Source of the DNA: Trogon surrucura
Taxonomy: Eukaryota; Chordata; Aves; Trogoniformes; Trogonidae
Length of the DNA: 64,000 nt
Direction: 5' to 3'
Assembly: GCA_020746105.1 (NCBI GenBank)
Contig: CM036621.1
Coordinates: 29,291,370-29,355,369 of the forward strand
A program made the position numbers and the translations under genes. This document shows positions 53,701 through 64,000 of the stretch, piece by piece (positions within the stretch are counted from its first letter, which is position 1; the number at the start of each line of letters is the position of its first letter). Under the pieces are notes generated by a model. That model was not told the DNA's origin. It made no database searches and saw only the letters and a program-made list of their open reading frames with translations.

Positions 53701-54041
53701 ATCTGTGTGAAATGAGCTGGTGTTTTCACCCTGTTTTCTCTGTCTTGCAGTTACCTCCTCCTTTTAATCAATAATGTTGAGGTTATTAGCAGTCTCTGGA
53801 AAGGCCAAGAATATGACAATATTGAAAACATTTAGGTGAGGTGATAAAGGCTGAAAGATGGGTTATATGTTATATGTATATTCCTAGGCAGGCTTTGTTT
53901 GGCTTGTACCTTCAGACATCTATTTCTCTTATTTTATGAATGAATATACACACTGAATATATTTTTATATATGTTTAACAAAAAAAAAATAAATCAGAAT
54001 TATGGCCCTGGTTCAAAGTAAAACACAATAATTACACTGAA
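47714..54041. other. Unassigned AT-rich DNA
   Basis: About 6.3 kb. It contains an uninterrupted T24 run at 50,356-50,379 and a shorter T run near 49,899. Open frames reach 139 codons without a known domain. No exon could be supported. Confidence 0.5.
50356..50379. repeat. T24 homopolymer
   Basis: Twenty-four consecutive T residues. On the minus strand this is an A run, but no AATAAA or mRNA-like sequence lies at the position expected for a processed pseudogene. Confidence 0.9.
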
Positions 54042-54131
54042 ATCATAGAATCATAGAATCATAGAATGTTAGGGATTGGAAGGGACCTCAAAAGATCATC
54101 AAGTCCAATCCCCCTGCCAGAGCAGGAACGC

Positions 54132-56903
54132 CTAGATTATGCTACACAGGAACGTGTCCAGGCAGGTCTTGAATGTCTCCAGAGAAGGAGACTCCACAAC
54201 CTCTCTGGGCAGCCTGTTCCAGTGTTCCGTCACCCTCACTGAGAAGAAATTTCTTCTCAAGTTTAAGCGGAACCTCTTATGTTCCAGTTTCAGCCCATTA
54301 CCCGTTGTCCTATCATTGGTTGTCACCGAGAAAAGCCTGGCTCCATCCTCGTGACACTCACCCTTGATATATTTGTAAACATTAATGAGGTCACCCCTCA
54401 GCCTCCTCTTCTCCAAACTAAAGAGCCCCAGCTCCCTCAGCCTTTTCTCATAAGGGAGATGCTCCACTCCCTTCATCATCCTAGTTGCCCTGTGCTGGTC
54501 TCCCTCCAGCAGTTCCCTGTCTTTCTTGAACTGAGGGGCCCAGAACTGGACACAATATTCCAGATGGGGTCTCAGCAGGGCAGAGTAGAGGGGAAGGAGA
54601 ACCTCTCTCGACCTACTAACCACCCCCCTTCTAATACACCCCAGCAACTTATACTGGAACCTGGGGTTGTTCCTACCCAGATGCAAGACTCTACACTTAC
54701 CCTTGTTATATTTCATCAAATTTTTCCCCGCCCAACTCTCCAGTCTGTCCAGGTCTTGCTGGATGGCAGCACAGCCTTCTGGTGTGTCAGCCACTCCTCC
54801 CAGCTTGGTGTCATCAGCAAACTTGCTGATAGTACTCTCTAGTCCCTCATCCAAGCCATCGATGAATATATTGAATAATACTGGTCCCAGTACCGACCCT
54901 TGAGGGACTCCACTGGATACAGGCCTCCAACCAGACTCTGCCCCATTGACCACGACTCTTTGGCTTCTTCCCCTTAGCCAGTTCACAGTCCACCTCACTA
55001 TCCGAGAGTCTAGACCACACTTCCTCAGTTTAGCAGCAAGGATGCTGTGGGAGACTGTGTCAAATGCTTTACTGAAGTCAAGGTAGACCACATCCACCGC
55101 TCTGCCATCATCTATTCACCTTGTTATATCCTCGTAAAAGGCTATGAGGTTAGTCAAGCACGACTTCCCCTTGGTGAAGCCATGTTGACTGTCTCTAATG
55201 ACCCTCTTATCCCTGATATGCCTTGAGATGGCACCAAGGATAAGTCGTTCCATCACTTTCCCAGGGATGGAGGTGAGGCTGACCGGTCTATAGTTACCCG
55301 GGTCCTCCTTCTTGCCCTTTTTGAAGACTGGAGTGACATTTGCTTCCCTCCAGTCCTCAGGCACCTCTCCCGTCTCCCAAGACTTGGCAAAGATGATGGA
55401 GAGTGGTCTAGCAATGACATCAGCCAGCTCCCTCAGCACCCGTGGATGCATCCCGTCTGGACCCATGGATTTATGGATATCCAGATTGCTTAATTGGTCC
55501 CTAACCCAGTCCTCATCGACTAAAGCAAACTCCTCCACTGCCCTGACTTCCTCTGGGGCCTCAGGGGAACAGGGCTCCTCACGACAGCCTCTGGCAGAGT
55601 AGACAGAAGCAAAGAAGGCATTCAGTAACTCTGCCTTCTCTGTATCTTCTGTCACCAAGGCACCCACCTCATTCATCAGTGGGCCTACATTGCCTCTGGT
55701 GTTAGTTTTATCTGCCACGTATTTGAAAAAGCTCTTCCTGTTGTCCTTGACCCCTCTCGCCAGGTTCAATTCTAGGGAGGCCTTTGCTTTCCTAGTTGCC
55801 TCCCTACATCCTCGGACAACAGCCTTATATTCTTCCCAAGTGGCCAGCCCTGCCTTCCAAGATCTGTAAATTCTCCTCTTGCCCTTGAGCTTACCCAGCA
55901 GATCCCTGTTTAGCCACGCAGGTCTCCTGGCTCCCTTCCTTGACTTCCTACGTGTCGGGATGCTCTGATCTTGAGCACGGTAGAAGCAGTCCCTGAACGC
56001 TAACCAACTATCTTGGGCCCCTTTACCTTCAAACAGCCTTGCCCATGGGATTTTCTCGAGTAATTGTTTGAAAAATCCAAAGTTTGCCTTGGCAAAGTCC
56101 AGGGTTGCAATTCTGCTTGCTATTTTGTTTCTGCTACATGAGATCCTGAACTCCACCATTTCACGGTCACTGCAGCCAAGGCAGCCCTCAACCTTTACTG
56201 CTTCAACCAGATCCTCCTTGTTAGTGAGGATGAGGTCCAGCAGTGCTCCTCTCCTAGTCGGCTCCTCCACCATTTGCATCAGAAAATTATCATCGATGCA
56301 CTGGAGGAACCTCCTGGACTGTAGCTGGCTGGCTGAGTGGTCCTTCCAGCAAATATCAGGGAAGTTAAAATCCCCCACGACAGCCAGGGCCTATGATTGT
56401 GAGACCGCTCTCAGCTGCCTGTAGAAGGCCTCATCAACTTCCTCACCCTGATCTGGTGGCCTGTAATAGACACCCACAACAGTATCTCTCCTGCCAGCCT
56501 GCCCCTTAATTCTAACCCGTACACTCTCAACTTGCTCCTCATCCATGCCCGGATGGTATTCAAGACATTGTAGTTGCTCTTTCACGTAAAGAGCGACTCC
56601 ACCACCTCGCCTGGCTGGCCTGTCTTTCCTGAAAAGGACATAGCCACCCATGACCACATTCCAGTCATGTGAGCTGTCCCACCATGTCTCTTTAATTGCC
56701 ACCAGATCAAAATCTCCTGCCCGAACCCAGGTTTCTAGCTCCTCCTGCTTATTCCCCATGCTGCGTGCATTGGTGTATAAGCATTTCAGGGAGCAAGCTG
56801 AGCACACTGATCTCACCCTAGGGGGATGGAAGGCCACCCGGTCCTCATAATTTCTAGAACACTGCCCCACTGCAATCCCAGCTATGACCCCATCCCCCTT
56901 CAT
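54132..56903 (-). pseudogene. CR1 ORF2: endonuclease/reverse transcriptase, degenerate
   Basis: A single 923-codon frame runs from the ATG at 56,903 to the stop at 54,132. It is interrupted by TAG at codon 171 (56,391-56,393) and TGA at codon 596 (55,116-55,118), with no frameshift. The N-terminal apurinic-type endonuclease shows YTNARSM, IKETWWD, VYYRPP, GDFN (codons 177-180) and LDLILTN. The usual SDH motif is SDR (R at codon 247), removing the catalytic histidine. The reverse transcriptase shows DFSKAFD (609-615), [13 protein letters not shown] (665-677) and the catalytic FADD (695-698). After QYKL (codon 753, near 54,645) about 40 residues are missing in frame compared with the copy at 17.6-18.5 kb. 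The C-terminal [14 protein letters not shown] and [16 protein letters not shown] blocks are intact. Translation probably depended on ORF1, which ends two bases upstream. Confidence 0.93.
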
Positions 56904-56905
56904 AT

Positions 56906-57955
56906 CTAGTTTAAAGAACGCTCTATGAGTCCTGCCAGCTCGTGACCAAGGATCCCTTTTTCCCTTTGTGTCATTTGAACCCCACCTTGTTTCAGTAGAT
57001 CAGGTGCCCCGTAGATCTCCCCATGGTTAAAAAATCCAAAGCTAGACTGCTGGCACCACCCCTTTAGCCAAGTATTAATCTGCTGCACTTTGTCAAACCT
57101 ACCACTATTTTTCCTCATAATTGAAGGAATAGAGGCAAACACAACCTGTGCGCCTGATCCTTCTAGCATCCGCCCCAGTGCCCTAAAGTCCCTTTTGATT
57201 GCTTCTGACCGTCTCTCTACTATCTCATCATTACCGATCTGCATAACCAAAAGCGGGTAATAGTCCGTGGGTTTGACCAGACCAGGAAGCTTCTTGATAA
57301 CATCCTTAACTCGGGCCCCAGGGAGGCAGCAGACTTCCCTGTGGCTCAAATCAGGGCGGCAGACAGGGCCCTCTGTTCCCCTCAGGAGGGAGACTCCAAT
57401 TACAATTACCCTCCCTTTTTTCTTAGATGAAGAAGTCCTAATGCGTGTATCCGAGTGACTTACCCTAGACAGCCCTATGGGTGAACCCTCCACTGACTCT
57501 TCCTTGGCCTGGCTCTCATTGTCTAGAGCCCCATACCTGTTTCGCAGGGGCAACCGGGCAGGGATTTTCCTTCCTCTCCTGGCAGGCACCTGCTTCCACT
57601 CTTCCCTATCCTTTAGGTCCCCGCCTTTTGCCTGATGGCCAGAGGTGGGGGGATATTCAGCTCTTTGCGGAGCTTGCTGCTCGCCATTCAGGACATGACT
57701 CCACCGATCTATCTCTCTCTCCGACTCCCTAATGCTCCTCAGCCTTTCTACTTCCTCCTTCAGCTCAGCCACCAGGGTGAGCAGGTCGCTCACCTGGTCA
57801 CATCGGACACAAGTGTCACCTCCACTACCCTCCATGGCCAGTACCAGGCTCCAGCATTCTCTGCAGCCCGAGGCCTGAACACCCACATGCTTACGTGGGG
57901 CCTCTGTCTGGGTGCCCACAGTTTTTCTAACAACCATTGATCTGGTGGCAACCAT
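56906..57955 (-). CDS. CR1 ORF1 protein, open frame with mutated esterase
   Basis: An uninterrupted 349-codon frame starts at the first ATG after the 5' UTR (a second ATG is at codon 7). Cysteine pairs C31-x2-C34 and C49-x2-C52 form the zinc-finger-like part described for CR1 ORF1. A charged heptad-like stretch (about 53-82, VAELKEEVERLRS) probably makes a coiled coil. After a basic linker (KKKGR, about 176-182) comes an SGNH-type esterase domain, about 183-349. PGAR (212-215) and GND (241-243) are present. The nucleophile motif reads GVS (187-189) where the fragment at 448-456 has GDS, and the final Asp/His pair reads G324 and Q327. The serine remains, but the oxyanion/catalytic aspartates and histidine positions are altered, so esterase activity is unlikely. 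Family role: RNA binding and retrotransposition support. It is part of a mobile element, not a host gene. Confidence 0.88.
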   Translation of the reverse strand: MVATRSMVVRKTVGTQTEAPRKHVGVQASGCRECWSLVLAMEGSGGDTCVRCDQVSDLLTLVAELKEEVERLRSIRESEREIDRWSHVLNGEQQAPQRAEYPPTSGHQAKGGDLKDREEWKQVPARRGRKIPARLPLRNRYGALDNESQAKEESVEGSPIGLSRVSHSDTRIRTSSSKKKGRVIVIGVSLLRGTEGPVCRPDLSHREVCCLPGARVKDVIKKLPGLVKPTDYYPLLVMQIGNDEIVERRSEAIKRDFRALGRMLEGSGAQVVFASIPSIMRKNSGRFDKVQQINTWLKGWCQQSSFGFFNHGEIYGAPDLLKQGGVQMTQREKGILGHELAGLIERSLN

Positions 57956-58300
57956 AGTTGGCTCTACAATACAAAGACTCTCCAGAAAGCTATGGGTGGA
58001 ATAGTTTACAAGTCTTTTAAGTACTTGCCTTTTAACAAAGACTTACCCTTCTAGGCCTTTTGTTCAGTGGACAGGGACTAGTCCCTGCCCTCCGCAAGGC
58101 TTCTTATACCCTGAGGGCACAGTTAACAGCTGATCACCGTGTTTAAAATCGCCGGACCGCTGAGGGTGGCTCCGCCCACGCTATCTCGGGTGTCTGCCCT
58201 GGAGCTGCCGGTGCGGCCTCAGGTGTGGTTGCTGTAGCCGGCTTAAAAAAAGCCCCCCAAAAGCTTTTTGCCAGCCTTTTTTTTGCTTAGATTCCTTCCC
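57956..58300 (-). promoter_or_regulatory. CR1 5' UTR / internal promoter region
   Basis: GC-rich leader upstream of ORF1, read on the minus strand, with a TATAAG motif and a run of G followed by T near its outer end. CR1-type LINEs carry their promoter within the 5' UTR, so retention of this region is what marks the copy as near full length. The outer boundary is a guess within about 40 bp. Confidence 0.6.
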
Positions 58301-61300
58301 CAGTGCAGTCTTACCTGCTCTGAAGCTGGACTCGACAGCAGAAATTCAAGGATCAACAGCCTGTATTCCTGATTCTGAAAGAGAAATATTTGGATGTAAT
58401 TCAGTAATCAAAAGAGCAAACAAAGACATATGCTATAGTAAAGTAAGAGGGAAGGCAAAGCATTTGAAGAAAAGTGATACATTGTAGGTGTATTTCACCT
58501 TTAGTTCACTCTTCTTTTTCCTCTCATTTCCCTGCTGACAAATGTTTGATACAAATGGCAAAAATATACGCTTCAGTACAATTCTTTTCTGCTGGCTTTT
58601 CCATCAGTAGCATCTGTATGATTCATGTCAAGTTCAGATTTGCAGTAACACTGAGGCGGATCCATGAAAACATCTTACTCATTATATTAATTGATCAAGT
58701 CAAAGTATGAAAACAATTTTTGCAGAGTGCTTCAGGGAGACAGCTGGTAGGAAATGCACTTTTGGCCGTGGCACTAGTGTTAATAGTGCTGAATCAGTTA
58801 CACCTTCATATTTCTGGTTTTTTATTGCTGCAGAAGCCGTCCACAAAACAAAATTTGTGTACTGATGAAAGAAGTGAAAAAGTAATACAGTTTTATAATT
58901 AATATTTCTCCAGAAATCCAGATTAGAATTCAACCATTCTACACTCCTGTCACCTTTGCTACCTTAATTCAGTCTAGCGTAATAACTACATATGCATTTA
59001 AAGTGGTATCTGTCAACTCTCATCTCTCCGAAGTGGAAGAACTGGCTGGTTTGCTGCAGCTTCACCTCAAATCAAGGATATGATGTCCTTCTAGGGGAGA
59101 GAGTTTAGTCATTACATAACATCAGCCTGATTGCTTTCTCATTCCTAATCCTTCCACTGTAAAACAGAACGAATGAAAACTCAGGAGCTGAATGGAAAAT
59201 ATTTGTGAGGTTCTACAATACATGGAAACAGCTAAGATTGTTTCTAGGTTGTGAATACCATGTCAGTGATGGAAGCAAATCTCTGGTGCAAATTTCTGGT
59301 TTGGAGCCTATGGTACCAGCACGGTGCCAATATAGCAGGACACGAAAAGACAGTCCCTCATTCTAGAGGCCTTACAACTGAAATTGAAAAAGTTGAAATT
59401 ACTAGCCTTAGAACACATCGGCAGTTGATGTTGAAACCCAGATTAAATTTCAGTGCTCTCAGTCAGTGCCCAGTTGAGTCTGCCACTTTGTCAGAAAGAC
59501 ACATGAGACTGCTCCACCAAAATCTGTGCAGTGGGACTGTCTGATTCAACACAGAAGCCTTTGCTTTGAGGATAATTGCGGAATTGCTTTGTTTTGTCTT
59601 CCTATGTAAATCTGCCATATGGGCCTCAGCTACGGTAATGAGAGAAAAAGTTGAGGAGTTTGATAATTCTTGGGTTTAGAAAGAGATTATGGTCTGGCAG
59701 CTGGCAAGTATGAAGCAGAAAAATTCAATCTAGCATGCCCAGCTGCACTGTGGAAGTAGGATGAGCCAAAACAGACGCTGTGCAGACAGGGAGAGCTTGC
59801 TCAAGAATTGCCAAAAGTGCTCAGGTACAGAATGTCATGTAAGATTAGAAAAAAGAACAGAAAAATTAAAAAGGCCCTTTAAAAAGGCAGAAGCCAGTTG
59901 AGACATGAAAAGTGCAGTTATGGGTTATGTAAACAAAATGTGGGAACATAAAAGAAGATTATCTTGGTAAGGAAATTATCTCTTTGTATGATTAATAGTC
60001 ATTAGAAATTCATTAGAGCGTGAGAGAGAATACACTCCATAACTTTACTGTATAAGCAATCTTCATAATTGCACAGACTGTACAGGGCTCACAGTATAAC
60101 TCTTTTTGAGTAGTAATATCTAAGAGTTTCAGCCAGGTGGAGTTCCAGAAAGGAAGCAATACCTTTTGATCCTCGATATCCTGCATTTTAAGAGAAGACA
60201 AGACAAATCAGCCAACTAAAGACAAGAAGCTTAGTCCAAAGACAAAATCAACATAGGAAGATTTACAAGGCTTAAGATGACGACACTGAGATTCTACTTT
60301 TTTGATATGTACATGAAAACATAAATATATGTACATAATTTTATACAATAATATCCTGATTTGAGCTAAATAACCCAATTCAGATAAGTGATTTTTACTT
60401 TCCAGGTTAGTTTCTTCTAAAAGGCTGCACGTTCTGAAGTCAGCAGTGTGTTTTTGCAGACAGTGTGTGGTGCTGGCAGTGATAAAACCTGATGTTTACA
60501 GTTACTGCCTGGGACTGGGATGCAGAAAGGCTCTTGCTTATATTTATTCCTACAGCGTCCAAGGCCACTGCTGGCTCTTATGTGCCACGCTGGGGATGCC
60601 GGGTAGTAAGAGAGGACACAAGGAAGTAAAAAGTTGCACCTCTGAGGGCTAACAGGACAAGATACAAACAAGAGTTGTTTTTGGTTTTTTTTTTCCTTCC
60701 CATTTTGGGGGGGAAGTGGGGATTAGAGAGTATCTGTCCTGTTTAGTGGCCAGACTAAAAAAGTGTATATGCACAAACATATACTTACATATACTAACCG
60801 AAATGTTGCGCTTTTTTTATTCTAGTCCCATATAGCTGTAATGGCCACGAAGCCTGTATAGTAAGTCTTAAATTACAGTACACTGAAAACAGCAAAACTA
60901 GATTCTCATCCTGTAAATAAGCAGCCAAGCCCTGCATTAGCTTAAACTAGGCCACAGAACATAAGGAACAAAAACCCAGTGCCTCACTAACAACAGCATC
61001 TTGACTGATTACCAAGACATTCAGTAATAGAAAAATGAGTGTTCTTGACCCGTTGTCAAACCAGTTAGTTTAGAATGAAAACAGGCAACACGCAGAACAC
61101 AGTGCAGAGCAAGTATCAATACTCGTATGAAATGACGTAGCTAGTTTAGTGACAAAAGCTTTTTCTCAACATACTACAGATCTGTAAAATAATCCAAACC
61201 AAACTTTCTTTTTTTATTCTCACCAAATATTGTATGCGTCTTCATTTCTTAACTGTTAACTGGGACTCTGTTCTATTGCCTGGTTTTATGGTAGGGAATG

Positions 61301-64000
61301 AGATACCATTCAATGTCATACACCGTTTGGGCAGCAGGCACCGTGGTGCTTTCAGAGTTCCAGACAGAAAAAACTGGAAGACGAAACTGGACCTCAAACT
61401 ATTGGAAAATATTTTAGGTTGTGAAAAGTTGTTAGTGTTGCTTTAAACAAAAAAACATTAAAATTAATTTCAAATCATACGGGATTGCTGCAACAAGAAT
61501 CAATTAAGTGCCTCAGAAAAGGCTGCTATGATGACATTAGTGCATATACTTTCAAAAGAATTCTGCCACCCACATACAGTTTGATAAAAACTTGTAAGTT
61601 TTCCTTACTGATAAGTTAATCCTTCAACTGGTATCAAGTCTCTACATTACTAGTTTGAGCTAATAATGTGAAGCTGCTCATATGCTTATTGTATTTACAT
61701 ACATTTTCGTTGTACCTATGCATATCACCATTGTGATACAACTGCACATGCCCCCCTGAAAATATCACTACCACTTTTTTAAGTACTAGGGTCTCCCTAT
61801 AAATTATGATCCTTTAGTGGAAAATATTTCTCCTATAAAGCCAGTTCACGGCTTCAGTTATACAGGTTTTCACAGTAAAGTTAATAACTTTGAAAAGAAG
61901 GATGTGTATACAAACATATGCATAACAACATACTAACAAATATTCAAGCACAGATATATTCAAATACAGATATACACAAAGGCATATTGCAAACACACAA
62001 ACTGATTTCCTCCCCCCAGGTTGCTTATTTTTTGTGTTCTTTTTAAAAAGGAATTGATGTATTTGAACTAGTTCCTACTAACAGAATTGGAGTCTCTTTT
62101 CTTTTTCTCATACAAATCATTCCTGAAACATTATTTTTGATAGCAAACTTTGCTGACTTTTTCAGTTTGAGAGTTTTTAACCACAGCTGTTCACCTATGA
62201 GCCAAATTGTTATCTGTTTGCCCAAATGAAAAATGGAATTTTAAGCTATAGAAGAAATTTAAAGCAAGAATGTATTCTGGCCTCAAGCAACCACACAGAC
62301 ATATGAAAAATCCATTTTGTAAACTAGAAAAATCAGTCCTTGGCTGCATTGCAGATGCAGGGCTCAGGAACTCCGGTGTTTTACACAGCTCATAGGGTCA
62401 GGCAGAAAGTAACTCCTCCTTTTCATGGATTGCCCTGAATGATAAGAGTTGTGCCTCCTTCAACATTTCAGTAATTTCCTGGTCCCTTAAAGGTATTGGT
62501 AATTTGGTTGAAATACAGATTTTTCCTCTTGCTGTTCCCCTTTGGAAATGGAAAGCTTGCCTATTGCCTCCTGCTTAACACAGGAACTGCAGAAGAACCC
62601 TTGTTCCAAAATGAACACCGAGTTCTTAATTGCACCTCATACCTACAGTGGTACATAGACAAAACAAAACCTAAATAAGGAATACACCTGTAAAAAAAAA
62701 CACGTGTCTCAACTTGACAGACCTCTCTACTAAATTAACAAATTAAGCTGAGAACTTTCTTCAATTAAATTATTAGCAATGGCTTTATCTGCTGCTCTGT
62801 GTGGATGAGTTTCCTTTTGGTTTAGAATAATCCACTAAACTTAGAGAAGGGAAGTGTTGGTTCATGCAACAGCTAAGGAGGTGACAATACTGAGTTGAAG
62901 CTCCTTCCAAATCACACCCGTGCGCCTGTTAAATCAATCTACAGAAAATACTGTTGTCAAAACAAAATATCAATCATTATAAAGGAAAACAACAAAGAAG
63001 AGGAAAATCTAGGACTTCTAACAACCTTCCAGAAATGCCAGTAACTTTTTTCATCTCCTGAACATTGGCCTGGGCTCAGTTACTACTTGGTTTCAGTTGT
63101 TTTGCTTGCAAATACAGCCCTGACAGGAGATAATGAATAATGAAGATGAACTCTGTGGAATTCACAAATTGATTTTCCCCAATAGACCTCTATTCAACAT
63201 TACATAGAGGAGAGAAAAGCCATAGTTTGTAAACTTTAAAAACTCATGCAGAGAAATTTCTTCTGTGAGCTTGCTCAATTAAGTCTCTGTGGACTAAGGT
63301 TTCACACAGGAACTCTGTTGTTTTGTGGGAAGCATCCAGGTGCAGGCAGAAAACAAAAATGCGAAATTCATTCTGATGGCACACCTGAAATGCAAGTCTC
63401 TAGTCACATCACAGTACTCCAACTGCACAGATAAGTCACTTCTCTACTATTTTCCAGCTGGAATGGTATTAAGCAAGAGATATCACATTACTCAGTCTTT
63501 TCTACGTATTAGCTTCTGGAAGCATTAACAGCCATTTCTCCGCAGGCTTGTTTCACTCCCTCTACCTGCCATCAGAGAACTCCATGGCAAGGGAGTAGCT
63601 TGCTTAAATCTGGAATTCACTCAACCAGCTCTTTTCTGTTCTGTTAGTTAGCAGACTACAGCATCAACAGAAAAAAAAAAGCAATGTGACATTCCTTCAC
63701 TTGCCCTATGGCAGCAGCCCGCTGAGTTCTCTAGGGCTGTCCCCTCTTGCGTGTCGTGCTGCAGGACGTGTGGAGCAAACCGTGTATTTCCCTAGAAGCG
63801 CTCAGTGTTACTCTGGTGAACTGCAGGTTTCTCAACAATAAGGTAGCACATGCTACATAACTTCTTTGTAAGCATATGTTACAACAGTCTCAGCAACTGT
63901 CTTTGGCAATAGGGACTTGTTCTAACACCCTTACAGCACTTAGTTCAGTCACAAAAAGATTTTTTAGATTCCACGTAACATTACAGCAGTACTCCCCATA
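58301..64000. other. Unassigned AT-rich DNA to window end
   Basis: About 5.7 kb with A/T runs and short open frames (under 100 codons). No gene, RNA or mobile element recognised. Confidence 0.5.

Larger units (their letters stand above)
54042..58300 (-). mobile_element. Near-full-length CR1 LINE
   Basis: The 3' terminus at 54,042 shows three ATTCTATG-type tail repeats (minus strand). Moving 5' it contains the 3' UTR, ORF2 (54,132-56,903), ORF1 (56,906-57,955) and a GC-rich 5' UTR. The 5' boundary is uncertain, about 58,260-58,320, because no target duplication could be identified; CR1 often lacks one. At about 4.3 kb it approaches the full length of around 4.5 kb, whereas most CR1 copies, including the others here, are truncated to a few hundred bases. 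It encodes an ORF1 protein with zinc-finger-like, coiled-coil and esterase regions, and an ORF2 endonuclease/reverse transcriptase used for target-primed reverse transcription. Point changes and a deletion show it is now inactive. Confidence 0.93.

Noticed and set aside
1..64000. CRISPR arrays, operons, phage or plasmid modules, tRNA and rRNA genes
   Set aside because: None seen. The window has the repeat content and gene sparsity of vertebrate nuclear DNA.

Overview
The window looks like nuclear DNA of a bird. Its repeats are of the kinds that dominate bird genomes: CR1 LINEs ending in the 8-bp CR1 terminal repeat, and solo endogenous-retrovirus LTRs. The rest is AT-rich sequence with no tandem genes, operons, CRISPR arrays or tRNA/rRNA genes that I could see. 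Crocodiles and turtles also carry CR1, so 'bird' is an inference. It is supported by LTRs that resemble families I recall from avian assemblies.

Layout. 1-760: two adjoining CR1 fragments on the minus strand (an ORF1 esterase piece and a separate 3'-end piece). 760-12.6 kb: unassigned AT-rich DNA. 12,577-13,757: a 1,181-bp solo LTR with 5-bp target duplications GCATG. 17.64-18.50 kb: a 5'-truncated CR1 carrying the end of the reverse transcriptase. 26.3-26.9 kb: the only CpG-rich, promoter-like stretch, with a perfect CACGTG E-box palindrome, a TATTTAAA box, a (CTG)5 tract and a strong splice donor. It is probably the first, non-coding exon of a host gene on the plus strand that I cannot name. 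32.35-33.70 kb: a CR1 3' end followed directly by a second copy of the 1.18-kb LTR. 36.69-36.89 kb: a collapsed LTR remnant. 43,754-44,334: a different 581-bp solo LTR with CTGGG target duplications, a TATA box and a perfect CRE. 47.68 kb: a tiny CR1 tail. 54,042-about 58,300: a nearly full-length CR1 on the minus strand with 5' UTR, ORF1 (349 codons) and ORF2 (a 923-codon frame). 58.3-64 kb: unassigned.

The near-complete CR1 is the richest object here. ORF1 and ORF2 are separated by two bases. ORF2 stays in one frame along its whole length but carries two nonsense codons, a deletion of about 40 codons after the FADD box, and an arginine where the endonuclease normally has its last catalytic histidine. 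ORF1 is open, but all three catalytic positions of its SGNH esterase are substituted, so this copy should be inactive. No complete host protein-coding gene could be recognised. Exons of the gene starting near 26.7 kb may lie downstream, but none is identifiable by eye. I found no clear evidence of an undescribed system. The best leads are in the repeat biology and the unassigned promoter.
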